Assembly: GCA_022822725.1 (NCBI GenBank)
Contig: JAJEAN010000007.1
Coordinates: 2,119,045 to 2,183,044, forward strand
From: Candidatus Latescibacterota bacterium
GTDB taxonomy: Bacteria; JAAXHH01
Direction of reading: 5' to 3'
DNA length: 64,000 nt
The translations under genes were made by a program, and so were the position numbers. This document shows, in pieces, positions 45,384 through 55,009 of the stretch (within the stretch, counting starts at the first letter, position 1; each line of letters starts with the position of its first letter). The notes beneath the pieces were generated by a model, which saw only the letters and a list, made by a program, of their open reading frames with translations, was not told the origin of the DNA and searched no databases.

Positions 45384-46622
45384 CTACCATTTGCTGGATT
45401 GGGACGCTTTTACATTATCGGGAAGCCGGTAGCTCATGCCGATATCGTCGTAAGCCGAAAGCTGAAGCATCTGCGAGAAATTGTCCAGTTTCGTCTGCCG
45501 GCCTCTCGTTTTCAACAACAGGTTCTTCACACGGCTGATACGGTTTTTCAGGCGATGGGCGAACAGGACCCCAAAGGTACTGCTTTTCGGATAACGCAGC
45601 GCGTCGGCCAGTTCGTGTCCCAGCAGTGCGCGCGAGATGTTGTATAAAGTCTTCAGGGCGGCAGCCACTTCATCGGGATCCGTGATATTCAGCAGCGCCG
45701 GACCGGCATGGATCAGTGCGTTCGCGTTCGCGATCGAATGCTCGTCGGGAGGAGGTTCGCACATGAAACCGATGTCGATGATCGTCCGGGCCTCGTTCTC
45801 GTTCTTCATGAGGATGCTTTCCGGGACGCCCATGATGTAGCCGGTGTAACGAAAGACCTTTACGAAACTCTCCCTCTCCTCCTGCGTGTAGATGGCCCCC
45901 AGCGAGATCGAATGCTTCAGGATCTGCGCCGAGAAGATGCTGACCGCCAGGCCTATATGGGCCGCGCTCAGGGGTGTGCCCCAGGCCCCGGTGTCCCATA
46001 TGTCGGAATCTCTCATCAGGCGGCGAACCATGGCGTGCACGAAACGGATACGTGCGGAAAGCCGGTAGCCGTCCCCTTCCCTGCGCAGGCCGCCGGGCAG
46101 GAAGATCTCGAGCAGATGACGGTTATTCTGCTTGAAGCGGCGGGTTGCGTTCTCCGAATGTACCCGCCCGGTCAGGTAGAAGGACTTGCTGATGAGCGTC
46201 GTGAACCCTTCCAGCAGGGCCGCGGTCACGAAAGCCACCAGGATTTCCGGCATGTTCTTGTGGAATCCGATCACGGCGGGGCGGAAGTCTTCGAATTCGA
46301 CCCATTCGGGGATCTGCGAATCGACTTCCCGGAAATAGCGCTGCAGGGCTTCGGGGGCTTTACTTAACCATTCCTCTTCCTGGTGCAGCCCGGCATGGAT
46401 GTACTGGTGCATCTCGCCCGGCGGCATTCCCGAAAGCTCATCCATCACGGGATCCAGGTCCTCGTCGCCGATCATGGTGTGCCTGATGTAGTTGTCGGCG
46501 AATTCCGGGTTCAGGGACCGCGCCTTCTCATAGCCCGTGGCGTAAGACGTTGGGACTTTAAGCAAAACCTTATCCTGGATCCAGGCGTACGTATACGCTA
46601 CTGCACTATTGAATAACTGCAC
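45384..46622 (-). CDS. MpaB/latex-clearing-protein-type oxygenase (DUF2236)
   Basis: 412 residues, starting at GTG 46622; no clear ribosome-binding site. Motifs RHTMIGDEDLDPVMDEL, the SARIRFVHAMVRR helix, WGTPLSAAHIGLA and the DEVAAALKTLYNISRALLG end match the oxygenase MpaB / rubber oxygenase catalytic family, which binds haem through a conserved histidine. Known members cleave polyisoprene or act in mycophenolic acid synthesis; the substrate here is unknown. It is immediately upstream of the RND exporter (9-nt gap) and so is probably the first gene of that operon. Confidence 0.8.
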   Translation of the reverse strand: MQLFNSAVAYTYAWIQDKVLLKVPTSYATGYEKARSLNPEFADNYIRHTMIGDEDLDPVMDELSGMPPGEMHQYIHAGLHQEEEWLSKAPEALQRYFREVDSQIPEWVEFEDFRPAVIGFHKNMPEILVAFVTAALLEGFTTLISKSFYLTGRVHSENATRRFKQNNRHLLEIFLPGGLRREGDGYRLSARIRFVHAMVRRLMRDSDIWDTGAWGTPLSAAHIGLAVSIFSAQILKHSISLGAIYTQEERESFVKVFRYTGYIMGVPESILMKNENEARTIIDIGFMCEPPPDEHSIANANALIHAGPALLNITDPDEVAAALKTLYNISRALLGHELADALRYPKSSTFGVLFAHRLKNRISRVKNLLLKTRGRQTKLDNFSQMLQLSAYDDIGMSYRLPDNVKASQSSKW

Positions 46623-47274
46623 GTTAACGTAAAAACCACTGAATTGTCAAGTTTGCTTTTTTTATTCGTGTTTACACACACTATCCACGACTAAGCATAT
46701 AAGCAGCTTGCCGTACTGTTTTCGGAATCAAAATGCACACGTGCACATTTTAATTAATTGAATCATATATAGCTGTTCTTTGCATTGTTTTTATTGTATA
46801 CTGATAAACGGAACGGCCGGTATGGCATTTCACTCACCATGCGCTGAACCGGCCTTAGGATGCATCGTAACAGCACATGAAACCGGTCCGCCGCGACAAG
46901 GCGCCACGGGGCTTTAACCGGTTTGCGATACGAAGGAAAAGCAGCACCAGGGTATCCGGTCTGCACTTCGATGCACACAGGCGTGTACCATCTACCGCCT
47001 CGGTCAGTCAGTACGGAAGCCGGTTTTTCCACGGCGCACGTGGATGAAGCGGCGATCTGTTTCAGTACTCCTTTAATCCGAGTCAGTTGCCGGCACTGAG
47101 TCCTTGAACCGTCGGAAGCGCGGAAGATCCGCACGGCCGCGGGGACAGGGTATTGCAATACCCGTAACCGGATGCTTCGAACCGGGGATTCAAACGGTGC
47201 CGGATGCACACGTCGCGCTTGATCGGTCCTGCGATTTCAGGCGCTTTAAATGGAAAGGCAGTTTCATTGAGACC
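46623..47274. other. long divergent intergenic region with AT-rich part
   Basis: About 650 bases between the MpaB-type gene (-) and the sigma factor gene (+). The first ~180 bases are markedly AT-rich. A TTGACA lies on the minus strand at 46650-46645, a TATACT on the plus strand at 46797-46802 and a 22-bp palindrome at 46730. No supported gene is seen in 46803-47274; a minus-strand frame there has no recognisable features. Confidence 0.6.
46730..46751. promoter_or_regulatory. 22-bp palindrome, probable operator
   Basis: AAAATG / CATTTT arms flank a central CACGTG, giving symmetry at 18 of 22 positions. It lies in the AT-rich divergent region about 110 nt upstream of the MpaB-type gene and is the only palindrome of this quality that I see in the gap. 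Confidence 0.5.
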
Positions 47275-47982
47275 ATGAACAAGCAACCAGGCAAGCCAGG
47301 GGACTTGCATCTGATACACGCATGCCTTGAAGGTCGATCGGATGCGCAGAGCCTGCTTTACAAAACGTTTTTCATGTCGGACAAGCCCGTTCACTTCTGG
47401 GTTTACAAGAAAGCGTACTGGATACCGGCGGGTGAAAAGGAAGACATCCTCAATGACATATTCATCGCGGTCTTGCAGAGCCTTCCCAAGTTCGAATTCC
47501 GCAGCGCATTGAGCACCTACGTTATCCGCATTGCCAAGATCAAGTGTCTGGACGCCATGCCTTCGCGGATGGGGGTCGCAAAGGGGCGGGGAATCAAGTT
47601 CGTAGATATCGACTGGTTCGCATCGAACACCGAGTCGGGGCTGCAGATCGAAGACCCCAATCTGAACAACGGTCCCGGCCGGTTATTCAAGAAACTGGAA
47701 GAAGAAGAACAGATCTTCCTGTTGCATACCGCCCTCAAATACTACACGGGCCCTAGGTGCCGGCACGTCCTGAAAATGTACGTCAGGGAGTTGAAGGGCG
47801 AACTGACCAGGGAGGATATTGCCGAACTGATGGGGGTGTCCGTACAACGAATGGGCCAGATGATCTACGACTGCATGTATCGCCTCAGACGCAAGATGCA
47901 AAGCAGGTACCGGGATTACGAACACTTTACGCACTGCGTGTGTGAAGGCACCAGGCGTCGCAGACGCAGAAGGAAGGAGTAG
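47275..47982 (+). CDS. ECF-type RNA polymerase sigma factor
   Basis: 235 residues. Region 2 is visible at ~18-90 (LEGRSDAQSLLYKTFF, then ILNDIFIAVLQSLPKFEF and STYVIRIAKIKCLDAM) and region 4 near ~175-215 (LTREDIAELMGVSVQRMGQM). It ends with a polyarginine tail (TRRRRRRRKE). The start at ATG 47275 is not preceded by a strong ribosome-binding site; an upstream frame to 47104 has no family character. No anti-sigma factor is adjacent. It is divergent from the MpaB-RND operon, which might be its target; that is inference. Confidence 0.8.
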   Translation: MNKQPGKPGDLHLIHACLEGRSDAQSLLYKTFFMSDKPVHFWVYKKAYWIPAGEKEDILNDIFIAVLQSLPKFEFRSALSTYVIRIAKIKCLDAMPSRMGVAKGRGIKFVDIDWFASNTESGLQIEDPNLNNGPGRLFKKLEEEEQIFLLHTALKYYTGPRCRHVLKMYVRELKGELTREDIAELMGVSVQRMGQMIYDCMYRLRRKMQSRYRDYEHFTHCVCEGTRRRRRRRKE

Positions 47983-48071
47983 TCATGCATCGGCGAATGA
48001 CGGGGCGCGGCCCGTAAACCCGCGGTATCTCGTTCCTTAAGCGGGGATGGATCGTTGTCTGGAGCAATCCG

Positions 48072-48105
48072 CCGGGACCGGAGTTCAGCCGGGACCGGAG
48101 TTCCT
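48072..48105. repeat. 17-nt tandem repeat upstream of ispG
   Basis: CCGGGACCGGAGTTCAG at 48072-48088 and a copy with two end changes at 48089-48105. Confidence 0.88.
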
Positions 48106-48179
48106 CATCAACCATCCTCCCCGCATTTCAACCGGTGATCCGTATCTGTTCGAACGCTGGTCTGTCCGGCATTAAGGGG

Positions 48180-48207
48180 TTGACAATCGACGGTTGGCGC
48201 GTACGTT
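48180..48207 (+). promoter_or_regulatory. possible promoter of ispG
   Basis: TTGACA at 48180-48185, 16-nt spacer, TACGTT at 48202-48207; the -10 is weak. The start at 48234 would give a short leader holding AAGGAG. Confidence 0.35.
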
Positions 48208-48233
48208 ACGGAGAGCCGGAAGGAGTTCACCGA

Positions 48234-49406
48234 ATGGAGTTCACATATCCGCGGCGAAAGACGCGTGAAGTACGCGTAGGGAACGTTACGATCGGCGGCA
48301 CGCATCCGATTGTCGTGCAATCGATGATCACGGAGAACACGCGGGACGTAGCGGCGTGCGTGGATGCGATTATACGATTGCATGAACTCGGCTGTGAAAT
48401 AGTAAGGGTAACCACCCCTACGCTGGCGGACGCCCACAGCCTGCGTGAAATCAAGCATACCCTCGAACTGAGGAACGTGGCCGTGCCCCTGGTTGCCGAC
48501 GTCCACCACCAGGGCACCCGGATAGCCGAGGAAGTCGCCAGGTCCGTCGACAAGGTGCGTATCAACCCCGGCCTTTTCGTGTTCCAGCGGCTGGCAGATA
48601 CCATCGAGTACACGCAGGAGGAGTTCGAAGCGGCAAGACAGAAAGTGGAGGAAGACCTGGCGCCGGTTATCGAGGTTTGCCGGGAACGGGACATCGCCAT
48701 GCGCATCGGCGTGAACCACGGGTCCCTGTCGGACCGCATGACGGTGACTTACGGAGACACCCCGCTCGGTATGGTGGAGTCCGCGCTGGAGTTCATCCGG
48801 ATCTGCGAGGCGCGGGACTACCGGAACCTGATCGTTTCGCTCAAGGCGTCCCGCGTGCCCGTCATGCTCCAGGCCAACCGGCTCATGGCAAGCCGCATGG
48901 ACGAAGAAGGCATGGACTATCCCCTGCATCTGGGCGTCACCGAAGCCGGCGACGGCGAGTATGCCAGGATCAAGTCCACATCGGGCATCGGCACGCTGCT
49001 GGCCGAAGGGCTCGGAGACACCATCCGCGTATCACTCGCCGAGGATCCGGCCAACGAGATCCCGGTCTGTTACGACATCCTCCAATCGCTGGGACTGCGC
49101 CGCACCAAGGTCGAGTTCATCGCATGTCCTTCCTGTGGGCGGACCAAGTTCAACCTGGAAAACGTGCTGGCGGAAGTCAAGTCGGCCACCGACCACCTCG
49201 CGGGCCTCGATATCGCCGTCATGGGCTGCATCGTCAACGGTCCCGGAGAGATGGCCGATGCCGATTACGGCTATGTCGGACGCGCCAACGGGATCATCTC
49301 CCTCTACCGCGGGCGGGAATGCGTCAAGATGAGCGTCCCGCAGGAACAAGGCGTCCACGAGCTGGTCGACCTGATTAAATCGGATGGCCGCTGGGTAGAT
49401 CCGTGA
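48234..49406 (+). CDS. ispG: 4-hydroxy-3-methylbut-2-enyl-diphosphate synthase
   Basis: Iron-sulfur enzyme of the methylerythritol phosphate pathway, 390 residues from ATG 48234 with AAGGAG at 48220-48225. Motifs: [32 protein letters not shown] and INPGLF in the TIM barrel, and the 4Fe-4S cysteines in [12 protein letters not shown] (~298) and [11 protein letters not shown] (~331). It uses electrons to reduce the cyclic diphosphate to HMBPP. Its presence shows the MEP isoprenoid route. A frame extension to 48135 is not family-like. Confidence 0.97.
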   Translation: MEFTYPRRKTREVRVGNVTIGGTHPIVVQSMITENTRDVAACVDAIIRLHELGCEIVRVTTPTLADAHSLREIKHTLELRNVAVPLVADVHHQGTRIAEEVARSVDKVRINPGLFVFQRLADTIEYTQEEFEAARQKVEEDLAPVIEVCRERDIAMRIGVNHGSLSDRMTVTYGDTPLGMVESALEFIRICEARDYRNLIVSLKASRVPVMLQANRLMASRMDEEGMDYPLHLGVTEAGDGEYARIKSTSGIGTLLAEGLGDTIRVSLAEDPANEIPVCYDILQSLGLRRTKVEFIACPSCGRTKFNLENVLAEVKSATDHLAGLDIAVMGCIVNGPGEMADADYGYVGRANGIISLYRGRECVKMSVPQEQGVHELVDLIKSDGRWVDP

Positions 49407-49727
49407 CCTGTGGCCGTGCTCGATCCTGCCTTGTGTGATATTCCGAAGTCCTAATGGGTAGCCGACCGCCACGGCGATCCGCGAAAGCGCGATGTCCCCG
49501 TCCGCCTGGTCCTGCCGCCTGCCCGGCCGCCTGCCCGGCCGCCGATCTCCACTACGCCCACCTCCGATCCGGCCTGAAATGAAACGCGGCGACCGCCGCC
49601 ATATCGAGGTGAACGGGCATCGAATATCGGTTGACCCAGAGGCCTTGACGCGTTAATTTGCTTCTTTCACTGCGCTCAATCCCTGAGCCTGCGCTTTCCC
49701 CATCCTGTTTTCCGGAGGTCGTTCCGC
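49407..49727. other. intergenic region before gltA
   Basis: About 320 bases. It contains exact 12-nt repeats at 49516-49539 (CGCCTGCCCGGC twice, with a partial third). No gene, hairpin-with-T-run or convincing promoter is seen. Confidence 0.6.
49516..49543. repeat. 12-nt tandem repeat
   Basis: CGCCTGCCCGGC at 49516-49527 and 49528-49539, exact, followed by CGCC. Confidence 0.85.
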
Positions 49728-51029
49728 ATGCCTGACACGTTGACGGTCATTGACAATCGGACCGGCAAGAAATACGAGATCCCGATCCTGTACGGGACAT
49801 ATCCCAGGTACGGCGCCGCGATCCCCACTACGGACTTTCGACAGATCAAGGTGTCCGAGGACGACTTCGGCCTGCTGGGTTACGACCCGGCGTTCACCAA
49901 CACCGCCTCCTGCCGGAGCAGCATAACGCATATCGACGGGGAAAAAGGCATCCTGCGTTACCGGGGCTTTCCCATTGAAGACCTGGCGGTAAACAGTTCC
50001 TTTCTCGAAGTCGCCTTCCTGATTGTCCACGGCATGCTGCCGACCCGGACCGAGCTGGACGAATGGTCCTACGACATCACCCATCATGCGATCGTCCATG
50101 AGAATATCAAGAAGTTCATGGACGGGTTCCGTTACGACGCCCATCCCATGGGGATCCTGATCAGCACGGTCGCCGCGCTTTCCACCTTCTACCCGGAGGC
50201 GAAGCAGATCCGAGACGTGGCCATCCGCAACGAACAGATCCACCGGCTCATTGCCAAGATCCCGACCATCGCCGCCTTCGCTTACCGGCACAGCCAGGGC
50301 TTTCCCTACACCTATCCGGACAACGGCCTGGGATACTGCGGCAACTTCCTGTCCATGATGTACAAGATGACGGAGAAGTACACCCCTGATCCCGTGCTGG
50401 AAAAAGCGCTGGATGTGGTGTTCATCCTGCACGTGGACCACGAGCAGAACTGCAGCGCCAATGCGATGCGGAGCGTAGGCAGTTCGCTGCCCGATCCCTA
50501 CGTGTCCGTGGCCGCCGCCGCCGCGGGCCTGTACGGTCCGCTGCACGGTGGCGCGAACGAGCAGGTTCTGCACATGCTGCAGGAAATCGGCCACATCAGC
50601 CGGGTGCCCGCTTACATCAAGAAGGTCAAGCAGGGCGATATCCGGCTCATGGGGTTCGGCCACCGGGTGTACAAGAACTACGATCCCCGGGCCAAGATCC
50701 TCAAGGAGATGACCCACCGCGTACTGGGCGTGACCGAAAAGAACACGCTGCTGGACGTCGCCGTCGAACTCGAGCGGATCGCTCTTGAAGACGATTATTT
50801 CGTCAACCGGCAGCTCTATCCGAACGTCGACTTCTATTCGGGCCTGATCTACCAGGCCATGGGTTTTCCGCTCGAAATGTTCCCGGTGCTCTTCGCCATA
50901 CCCCGCACCGTGGGCTGGCTGGCCCAGTGGGCGGAGATGCTGGACGACCGGGAGCAGAAAATCGCCCGCCCCCGACAGATCTATACCGGCGACGACGTCT
51001 GCCAGTACGTTCCGATTGAAGACCGTTAG
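49728..51029 (+). CDS. gltA: citrate synthase
   Basis: Condensation of oxaloacetate and acetyl-CoA, entry to the TCA cycle; 433 residues, the size of Gram-negative hexameric enzymes. The catalytic residues are in LYGPLHGGANEQVL (His ~271), MGFGHRVYKNYDPRA (His ~310) and NVDFYSG (Asp ~366). CoA-binding GILISTVAAL and the N-terminal GILRYRGFPIEDL are also present. TTTCCGGAGGTCG lies upstream of ATG 49728, giving a good ribosome-binding site. Confidence 0.97.
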   Translation: MPDTLTVIDNRTGKKYEIPILYGTYPRYGAAIPTTDFRQIKVSEDDFGLLGYDPAFTNTASCRSSITHIDGEKGILRYRGFPIEDLAVNSSFLEVAFLIVHGMLPTRTELDEWSYDITHHAIVHENIKKFMDGFRYDAHPMGILISTVAALSTFYPEAKQIRDVAIRNEQIHRLIAKIPTIAAFAYRHSQGFPYTYPDNGLGYCGNFLSMMYKMTEKYTPDPVLEKALDVVFILHVDHEQNCSANAMRSVGSSLPDPYVSVAAAAAGLYGPLHGGANEQVLHMLQEIGHISRVPAYIKKVKQGDIRLMGFGHRVYKNYDPRAKILKEMTHRVLGVTEKNTLLDVAVELERIALEDDYFVNRQLYPNVDFYSGLIYQAMGFPLEMFPVLFAIPRTVGWLAQWAEMLDDREQKIARPRQIYTGDDVCQYVPIEDR

Positions 51030-51078
51030 CAATACGGCGGTACGGTAGGGTTGCGTCCGGCCGCCTACTCCGTGGCCG

Positions 51079-51942
51079 TCAGTTCCGCGGTACCCACCTG
51101 TAGGCGTCCCTGCTGTTCTTTCCCATGATCTTGTCCAGGGCTTCCGAACCTCTCGGTTCGAAGCAGGCCATGGCCAGTGCCTGCACCTCGCGGTAGGAGC
51201 CGAATCTCCAGGATACCGGCCAGTTGCTGGCATACAGCAGCCGGTTCTCCCCAAAGGCGTTCCAGAGCACATCGAGGACCGGTTTATAGTAGGCCGGTTC
51301 CTTCGGCGAAGGGTCGTCCCGCGCCAGTTCCACCATGCCCGATATCTTGCAGAATACGTTGGGATGGGGCGCGGCGGTGGTGATGCCGGCGATCCATTCC
51401 TCGTCCGGCGGGCCGCCGGTTACCGGTACGTGGGCGAGGTGGTTCAGCACGATCCTCAGACCGGGGAAGCGATCGGCCCAGGCACTCACCCCGGCCAGCC
51501 ACTCCTTGCCCACGAGCAGATCCAGCGTGAGGTCGTGGGCGGCGAGTTGCTCCAGCGCCCCGAGATACGCCGGATCGTCGACCGGCGCCTTCCCCAGCCG
51601 GATACCGTAGAAGAGGTCATGGGCGGCGAATCGGTCCAGGTCGGATTCGAAATCCTCGTCCGGTGGTTCCAGGTGACCCACCAGGCCCAGCAGGAAGGGA
51701 TCTTTCTCGGCCAGGTCCAGTATCCACCGGTTGTCCTCCACCCAGGCGCTGGCTTCCACCACGACCGTGCCCGTGACGCCTTCGGACAGCGCTTCGCGCT
51801 TGAAATCCTCCGGCATGATACGCCGGTACAGGAACGCGTCGTCGGCACGGGGCCATGGCACGCCCTGCGGCCTGGTGGGATCGTAGAAGTGGGTGTGCGT
51901 ATCGACGATCAAACCGCGTTCCTTTCTGTGACTTTTCGGCAA
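51079..51942 (-). CDS. amidohydrolase family protein (fuconolactonase-like)
   Basis: 287 residues of the COG3618 type, TIM-barrel metal-dependent hydrolase. The N-terminal metal motif is [12 protein letters not shown]; later GLRIVLNHLAHVP and LLYASNWPVSW hold the further His and catalytic Asp-type positions. This group includes L-fuconolactone and 4-sulfomuconolactone hydrolases. It overlaps the end of the upstream cysteine hydrolase by 34 nt and is the last gene of a sugar-acid operon, so hydrolysis of a sugar lactone is plausible. Confidence 0.85.
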   Translation of the reverse strand: MPKSHRKERGLIVDTHTHFYDPTRPQGVPWPRADDAFLYRRIMPEDFKREALSEGVTGTVVVEASAWVEDNRWILDLAEKDPFLLGLVGHLEPPDEDFESDLDRFAAHDLFYGIRLGKAPVDDPAYLGALEQLAAHDLTLDLLVGKEWLAGVSAWADRFPGLRIVLNHLAHVPVTGGPPDEEWIAGITTAAPHPNVFCKISGMVELARDDPSPKEPAYYKPVLDVLWNAFGENRLLYASNWPVSWRFGSYREVQALAMACFEPRGSEALDKIMGKNSRDAYRWVPRN

Positions 51943-52718
51943 CTCTCGAAGAAATCCTTATTGGATGCCGAGAATCCGAACTGCTGCTCGATCTCGCGGA
52001 CCGCGATTTCCGTCACGAACAACTTGTCCAGGGTGTCCGGGAACTCGACACCCGCGGTGCAGTCGCGCAGGAAAACGATATTGTATCCGTACCGGGCCAT
52101 GGACCGTATGCCGTAGTCCCTGCCCAGGACGCACCAGTTGGTGGCGAAACCGGCGTAGACCAGGTGAAGCACCTTCCGCTTGGCCAGTACTTCGTGCAGT
52201 TCGGCGCCGGTGGTGATCACCACGTCCTCTTCACGGACCTCCACGGCCGGCGACACCGTCAGGCCGTCGCTGATGGGGTCCCAGTGAAGACCGATGCCCG
52301 GGGGCTGGCTCCGGGGACCGCGGTAGGCCTGGAATACGCCTTCCCTGCGCCGGAACGCCGGGGGCGGCCAGTCCGCGCCGCCGCGCGGTTGTTCCGGAGC
52401 CGCCGGGTTCCGGGTCGACTGGGGGAACTGCCGCGCCACCTCGGGCGACGGGGCATGGATCACCGGCAGGCCGGCCTTCCGGCTCATCTCGATGGCCGGC
52501 ACGATCGCCTCCCGCGTGACCAGAGCGGCCCGCTCGATCCAGCTGTCGATGAAATGGGTGTTCCAGAGATCCACCAGGACGAGTGCCGTCTGTTCGACGG
52601 GCAGGTCCATCCGGATCTCCCGGCGGATGAAGTGCTCCTCCCTGCAGGGCACGTCGGAGGGGGTGCTGTCCTGGAAATACCGCACGTTCAGGTCGAGTAC
52701 GGCCGGGCTATCTGCCAT
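51909..52718 (-). CDS. isochorismatase-family cysteine hydrolase
   Basis: 269 residues from ATG 52718. Triad-type positions: Asp in [13 protein letters not shown], and the nucleophile Cys in [19 protein letters not shown]. The fold hydrolyses amides or vinyl ethers; substrates include nicotinamide, carbamoyl compounds and N-carbamoyl sarcosine. It overlaps both neighbours (11 nt with the dehydratase, 34 nt with the amidohydrolase), so the three are coupled. An extended upstream frame lies within the dehydratase gene and is not used. Confidence 0.85.
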   Translation of the reverse strand: MADSPAVLDLNVRYFQDSTPSDVPCREEHFIRREIRMDLPVEQTALVLVDLWNTHFIDSWIERAALVTREAIVPAIEMSRKAGLPVIHAPSPEVARQFPQSTRNPAAPEQPRGGADWPPPAFRRREGVFQAYRGPRSQPPGIGLHWDPISDGLTVSPAVEVREEDVVITTGAELHEVLAKRKVLHLVYAGFATNWCVLGRDYGIRSMARYGYNIVFLRDCTAGVEFPDTLDKLFVTEIAVREIEQQFGFSASNKDFFESCRKVTERNAV

Positions 52719-54789
52719 TTTTCCCTGCTTTCGCCTTCGGTTTGGACTGCGCAGGTGACTCCGCAGTCGTCCGCGGCGGTGCTTGCGCCTCTTCCTGCTC
52801 ACCGTACCGCAGGCGATGAACGATGGCATCCACGTCGTAGACACATCCGCCCCACGCACCACCGCCGGCCTGCTGCATTGCGGCCCAGAGCCGGGTGTCG
52901 TCCGGCAGATTCGGGTCGACGGCCAGGTCGTTCCTTGGCGATCGCCCGGCAAGCAACCGGCTGCCCTCTTCCACGCCGACCGCGTGGTCCCCGCTGCCGA
53001 CCAGGTTGATGGATCCGGTCAGGTTGTTCCGGTCTATGACGATTTCCACCAGGTCGCCGTCGATGACCTTCCCGATGGGGCCGCCCGCCAGGGCCTCGGG
53101 ACCGACGTGGCCGATGCAGGCGCCCGTCGAGATACCGGAGAACCGGGCGTCGGTCACCACGGCGACGTGCTTTCCGAAGGACAGGTGCCTCAGCGCGGCG
53201 GTGATCTGGTAGGTCTCCTCCATTCCGGCGCCCATGGGTCCCCTGCAGATGAGCACCAGCACGTCGCCGGGTTTGATCCGGTCCTCGCCCCGGCTCTTGA
53301 TGGCGGCGATGGCGTCCCGTTCCTGTGTGAATACCCGTGCGGGTCCCGTTTTCCGGTACACGCCGTCGGGATCGACGACGTCCGGGTCGATGGCCGTACT
53401 CTTGATGACCGATCCCTCCGGCGCGAGGTTGCCCACGGGGAAGGTCACCGTGCTGGTCAGTCCCCGGCTGCGTGCGCGGTCGGGGGACATGATCACGTCG
53501 TCCGGGTCGATCCCGTCCACCTTTTTCAGGCGCTCGCGGACCAGCCGACGTCTATCGGACGTCCGCCACCAGTCCAGCACCTCTCCCAGGGTTGCCCCGG
53601 ACACGGTAATCACGGATTCGTCCAACAGACCCGCTTCGCGCAGGTGCAGCATGACTTCCGGCACGCCGCCGGCAAGGAAGGCGGTCACCGTGGGATGGCC
53701 CGTCGGTCCGTTCGGCAGCACGTCCACCAGCCTGGGGGTCTGCCGGTTTATCCTTGCCCAGTCCTCGATCCCGGGGCGACGCAGTCCGGCGGCATGGGCG
53801 ACCGCGGGGATGTGCAGCAGCAGGTTGGTGGAGCCTCCGAAGGCGGCGTGGACCGTCATGGCGTTCTCGAGCGCCTTTTCGGTCAAGATCTTCCGCACGG
53901 TCACTCCTTCGGCGTCGAGCCGCATCAGCGCGCGGGCCGACCGCTTTGCCATGTCAATCCAGATGGGTTGTCCCGACGGCGCCAGCGCGCTGTGGGGCAG
54001 GGAAAGACCGAAGGCTTCGCCCACGACCTGCGAAGTGGCCGCCGTACCGAGGAACTGGCAGCCGCCGCCCGGTGACGCACAGGTCCGGCAGCCCATGTCC
54101 GCCGCGTATTCCAGCGTGATCTCGCCATGGGCGTACCGTGCGCCGATGGACTGGATCATGCCGGCGTCTTCTCCCTCCTCGGGCGGCAGCGTGACACCGC
54201 CCGGCACCAGCACGCAGGGCAGGTCATGGGACGCCGCCAGCGCAATCATCATGGCGGGCAGCCCCTTGTCGCACGTTGCCACGCCGATCACGCCGCGGCG
54301 CGTCGGCAACGACCGGATCAGCCGGCGGAAGACCATGGCCGCGTCGTTACGATAGGGCAGGCTGTCCATCATGCCCGGGGTGCCCTGGGTGCGTCCGTCG
54401 CAGGGATCGGTGCAGTAGCCGCCGAAGGGAATGCCGCCCAGGGCCGTGAGCTCCTCGGCGGCCGCCTCCATGAGCAATCCGACCTCCCAGTGGCCCGTGT
54501 GGTACCCCAGCGCCACGGGGGTTCCGTCAGGTGCGCGGATCCCTCCCTGGGTGCTGAGGATCAGGTACTCCCGGCGTTTCAGTGCCTCTGGTCTCCAACC
54601 CATGCCCACGTTCTGGGACAGACCGAAGAGGTCGCCGCTTGGGCTGTCCCGCAACATGTCACCGGTCAGCGGCAGGCTGCCCTCCGGTCCCGGTGCGTTG
54701 GACTGTATGTCGTATATGCCGGGATCGGACTGGCCGACGACGGCCTCGAAGGATAGCAGGGAAGGTGGTTTCATGATGGGGTTGTCCAT
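52708..54789 (-). CDS. YjhG/YagF-type sugar-acid dehydratase (D-xylonate dehydratase-like)
   Basis: Fe-S dehydratase of the IlvD/Edd family, about 693 residues from ATG 54789; ATG 54774 is the alternative. It matches E. coli YjhG and YagF closely: [73 protein letters not shown] and [20 protein letters not shown]. These enzymes convert D-xylonate to 2-keto-3-deoxy-xylonate. About 30 Lys/Pro-rich residues at the C-terminus exceed the E. coli length. A longer upstream frame overlaps the tRNA promoter and is rejected. Confidence 0.92.
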   Translation of the reverse strand: MDNPIMKPPSLLSFEAVVGQSDPGIYDIQSNAPGPEGSLPLTGDMLRDSPSGDLFGLSQNVGMGWRPEALKRREYLILSTQGGIRAPDGTPVALGYHTGHWEVGLLMEAAAEELTALGGIPFGGYCTDPCDGRTQGTPGMMDSLPYRNDAAMVFRRLIRSLPTRRGVIGVATCDKGLPAMMIALAASHDLPCVLVPGGVTLPPEEGEDAGMIQSIGARYAHGEITLEYAADMGCRTCASPGGGCQFLGTAATSQVVGEAFGLSLPHSALAPSGQPIWIDMAKRSARALMRLDAEGVTVRKILTEKALENAMTVHAAFGGSTNLLLHIPAVAHAAGLRRPGIEDWARINRQTPRLVDVLPNGPTGHPTVTAFLAGGVPEVMLHLREAGLLDESVITVSGATLGEVLDWWRTSDRRRLVRERLKKVDGIDPDDVIMSPDRARSRGLTSTVTFPVGNLAPEGSVIKSTAIDPDVVDPDGVYRKTGPARVFTQERDAIAAIKSRGEDRIKPGDVLVLICRGPMGAGMEETYQITAALRHLSFGKHVAVVTDARFSGISTGACIGHVGPEALAGGPIGKVIDGDLVEIVIDRNNLTGSINLVGSGDHAVGVEEGSRLLAGRSPRNDLAVDPNLPDDTRLWAAMQQAGGGAWGGCVYDVDAIVHRLRYGEQEEAQAPPRTTAESPAQSKPKAKAGKNGR

Positions 54790-54812
54790 TGCCGCTGCGA
54801 ACGGGGTTTGCC

Positions 54813-54841
54813 TTGACAGGACCACCGGCGAACCGTATCAT
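54813..54841 (+). promoter_or_regulatory. tRNA-Pro promoter
   Basis: TTGACA (54813-54818), 17-nt spacer, TATCAT (54836-54841); the tRNA begins at 54855. Confidence 0.75.
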
Positions 54842-54854
54842 TATCCGGCATTTA

Positions 54855-54929
54855 CGGGGTGTAGCGCAGTCCGGTCAGCGCACCTGCTTTGGGAGCAGGG
54901 GGTCGGGGGTTCAAATCCCCCCACCCCGA
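54855..54929 (+). tRNA. tRNA-Pro (anticodon TGG)
   Basis: 75-nt cloverleaf. The acceptor stem pairs CGGGGTG with CACCCCG, followed by discriminator A; the anticodon arm is CCTGC-TTTGGGA-GCAGG with TGG at 54890-54892. The T arm GGGGG-TTCAAAT-CCCCC is present. CCA is not encoded. Confidence 0.95.
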
Positions 54930-54945
54930 TTACCGATTCCCCCTC

Positions 54946-55009
54946 ACGCGGCACGTATCCCGTTAGCACGCGGCACGTATCCCGTTTGCAACACGGCACG
55001 ATTCCTGTT
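54946..55009. repeat. 22-nt tandem repeat after the tRNA
   Basis: Units from 54946 and 54968 (ACGCGGCACGTATCCCGTT core) are nearly identical; a third diverged unit starts at 54991. They fill the gap to the helix-hairpin-helix gene stop. Confidence 0.85.

Noticed and set aside
46763-47209. 148-codon minus-strand frame in the divergent gap
   Set aside because: No ribosome-binding site, odd composition and no family signal; the gap has regulatory features instead.
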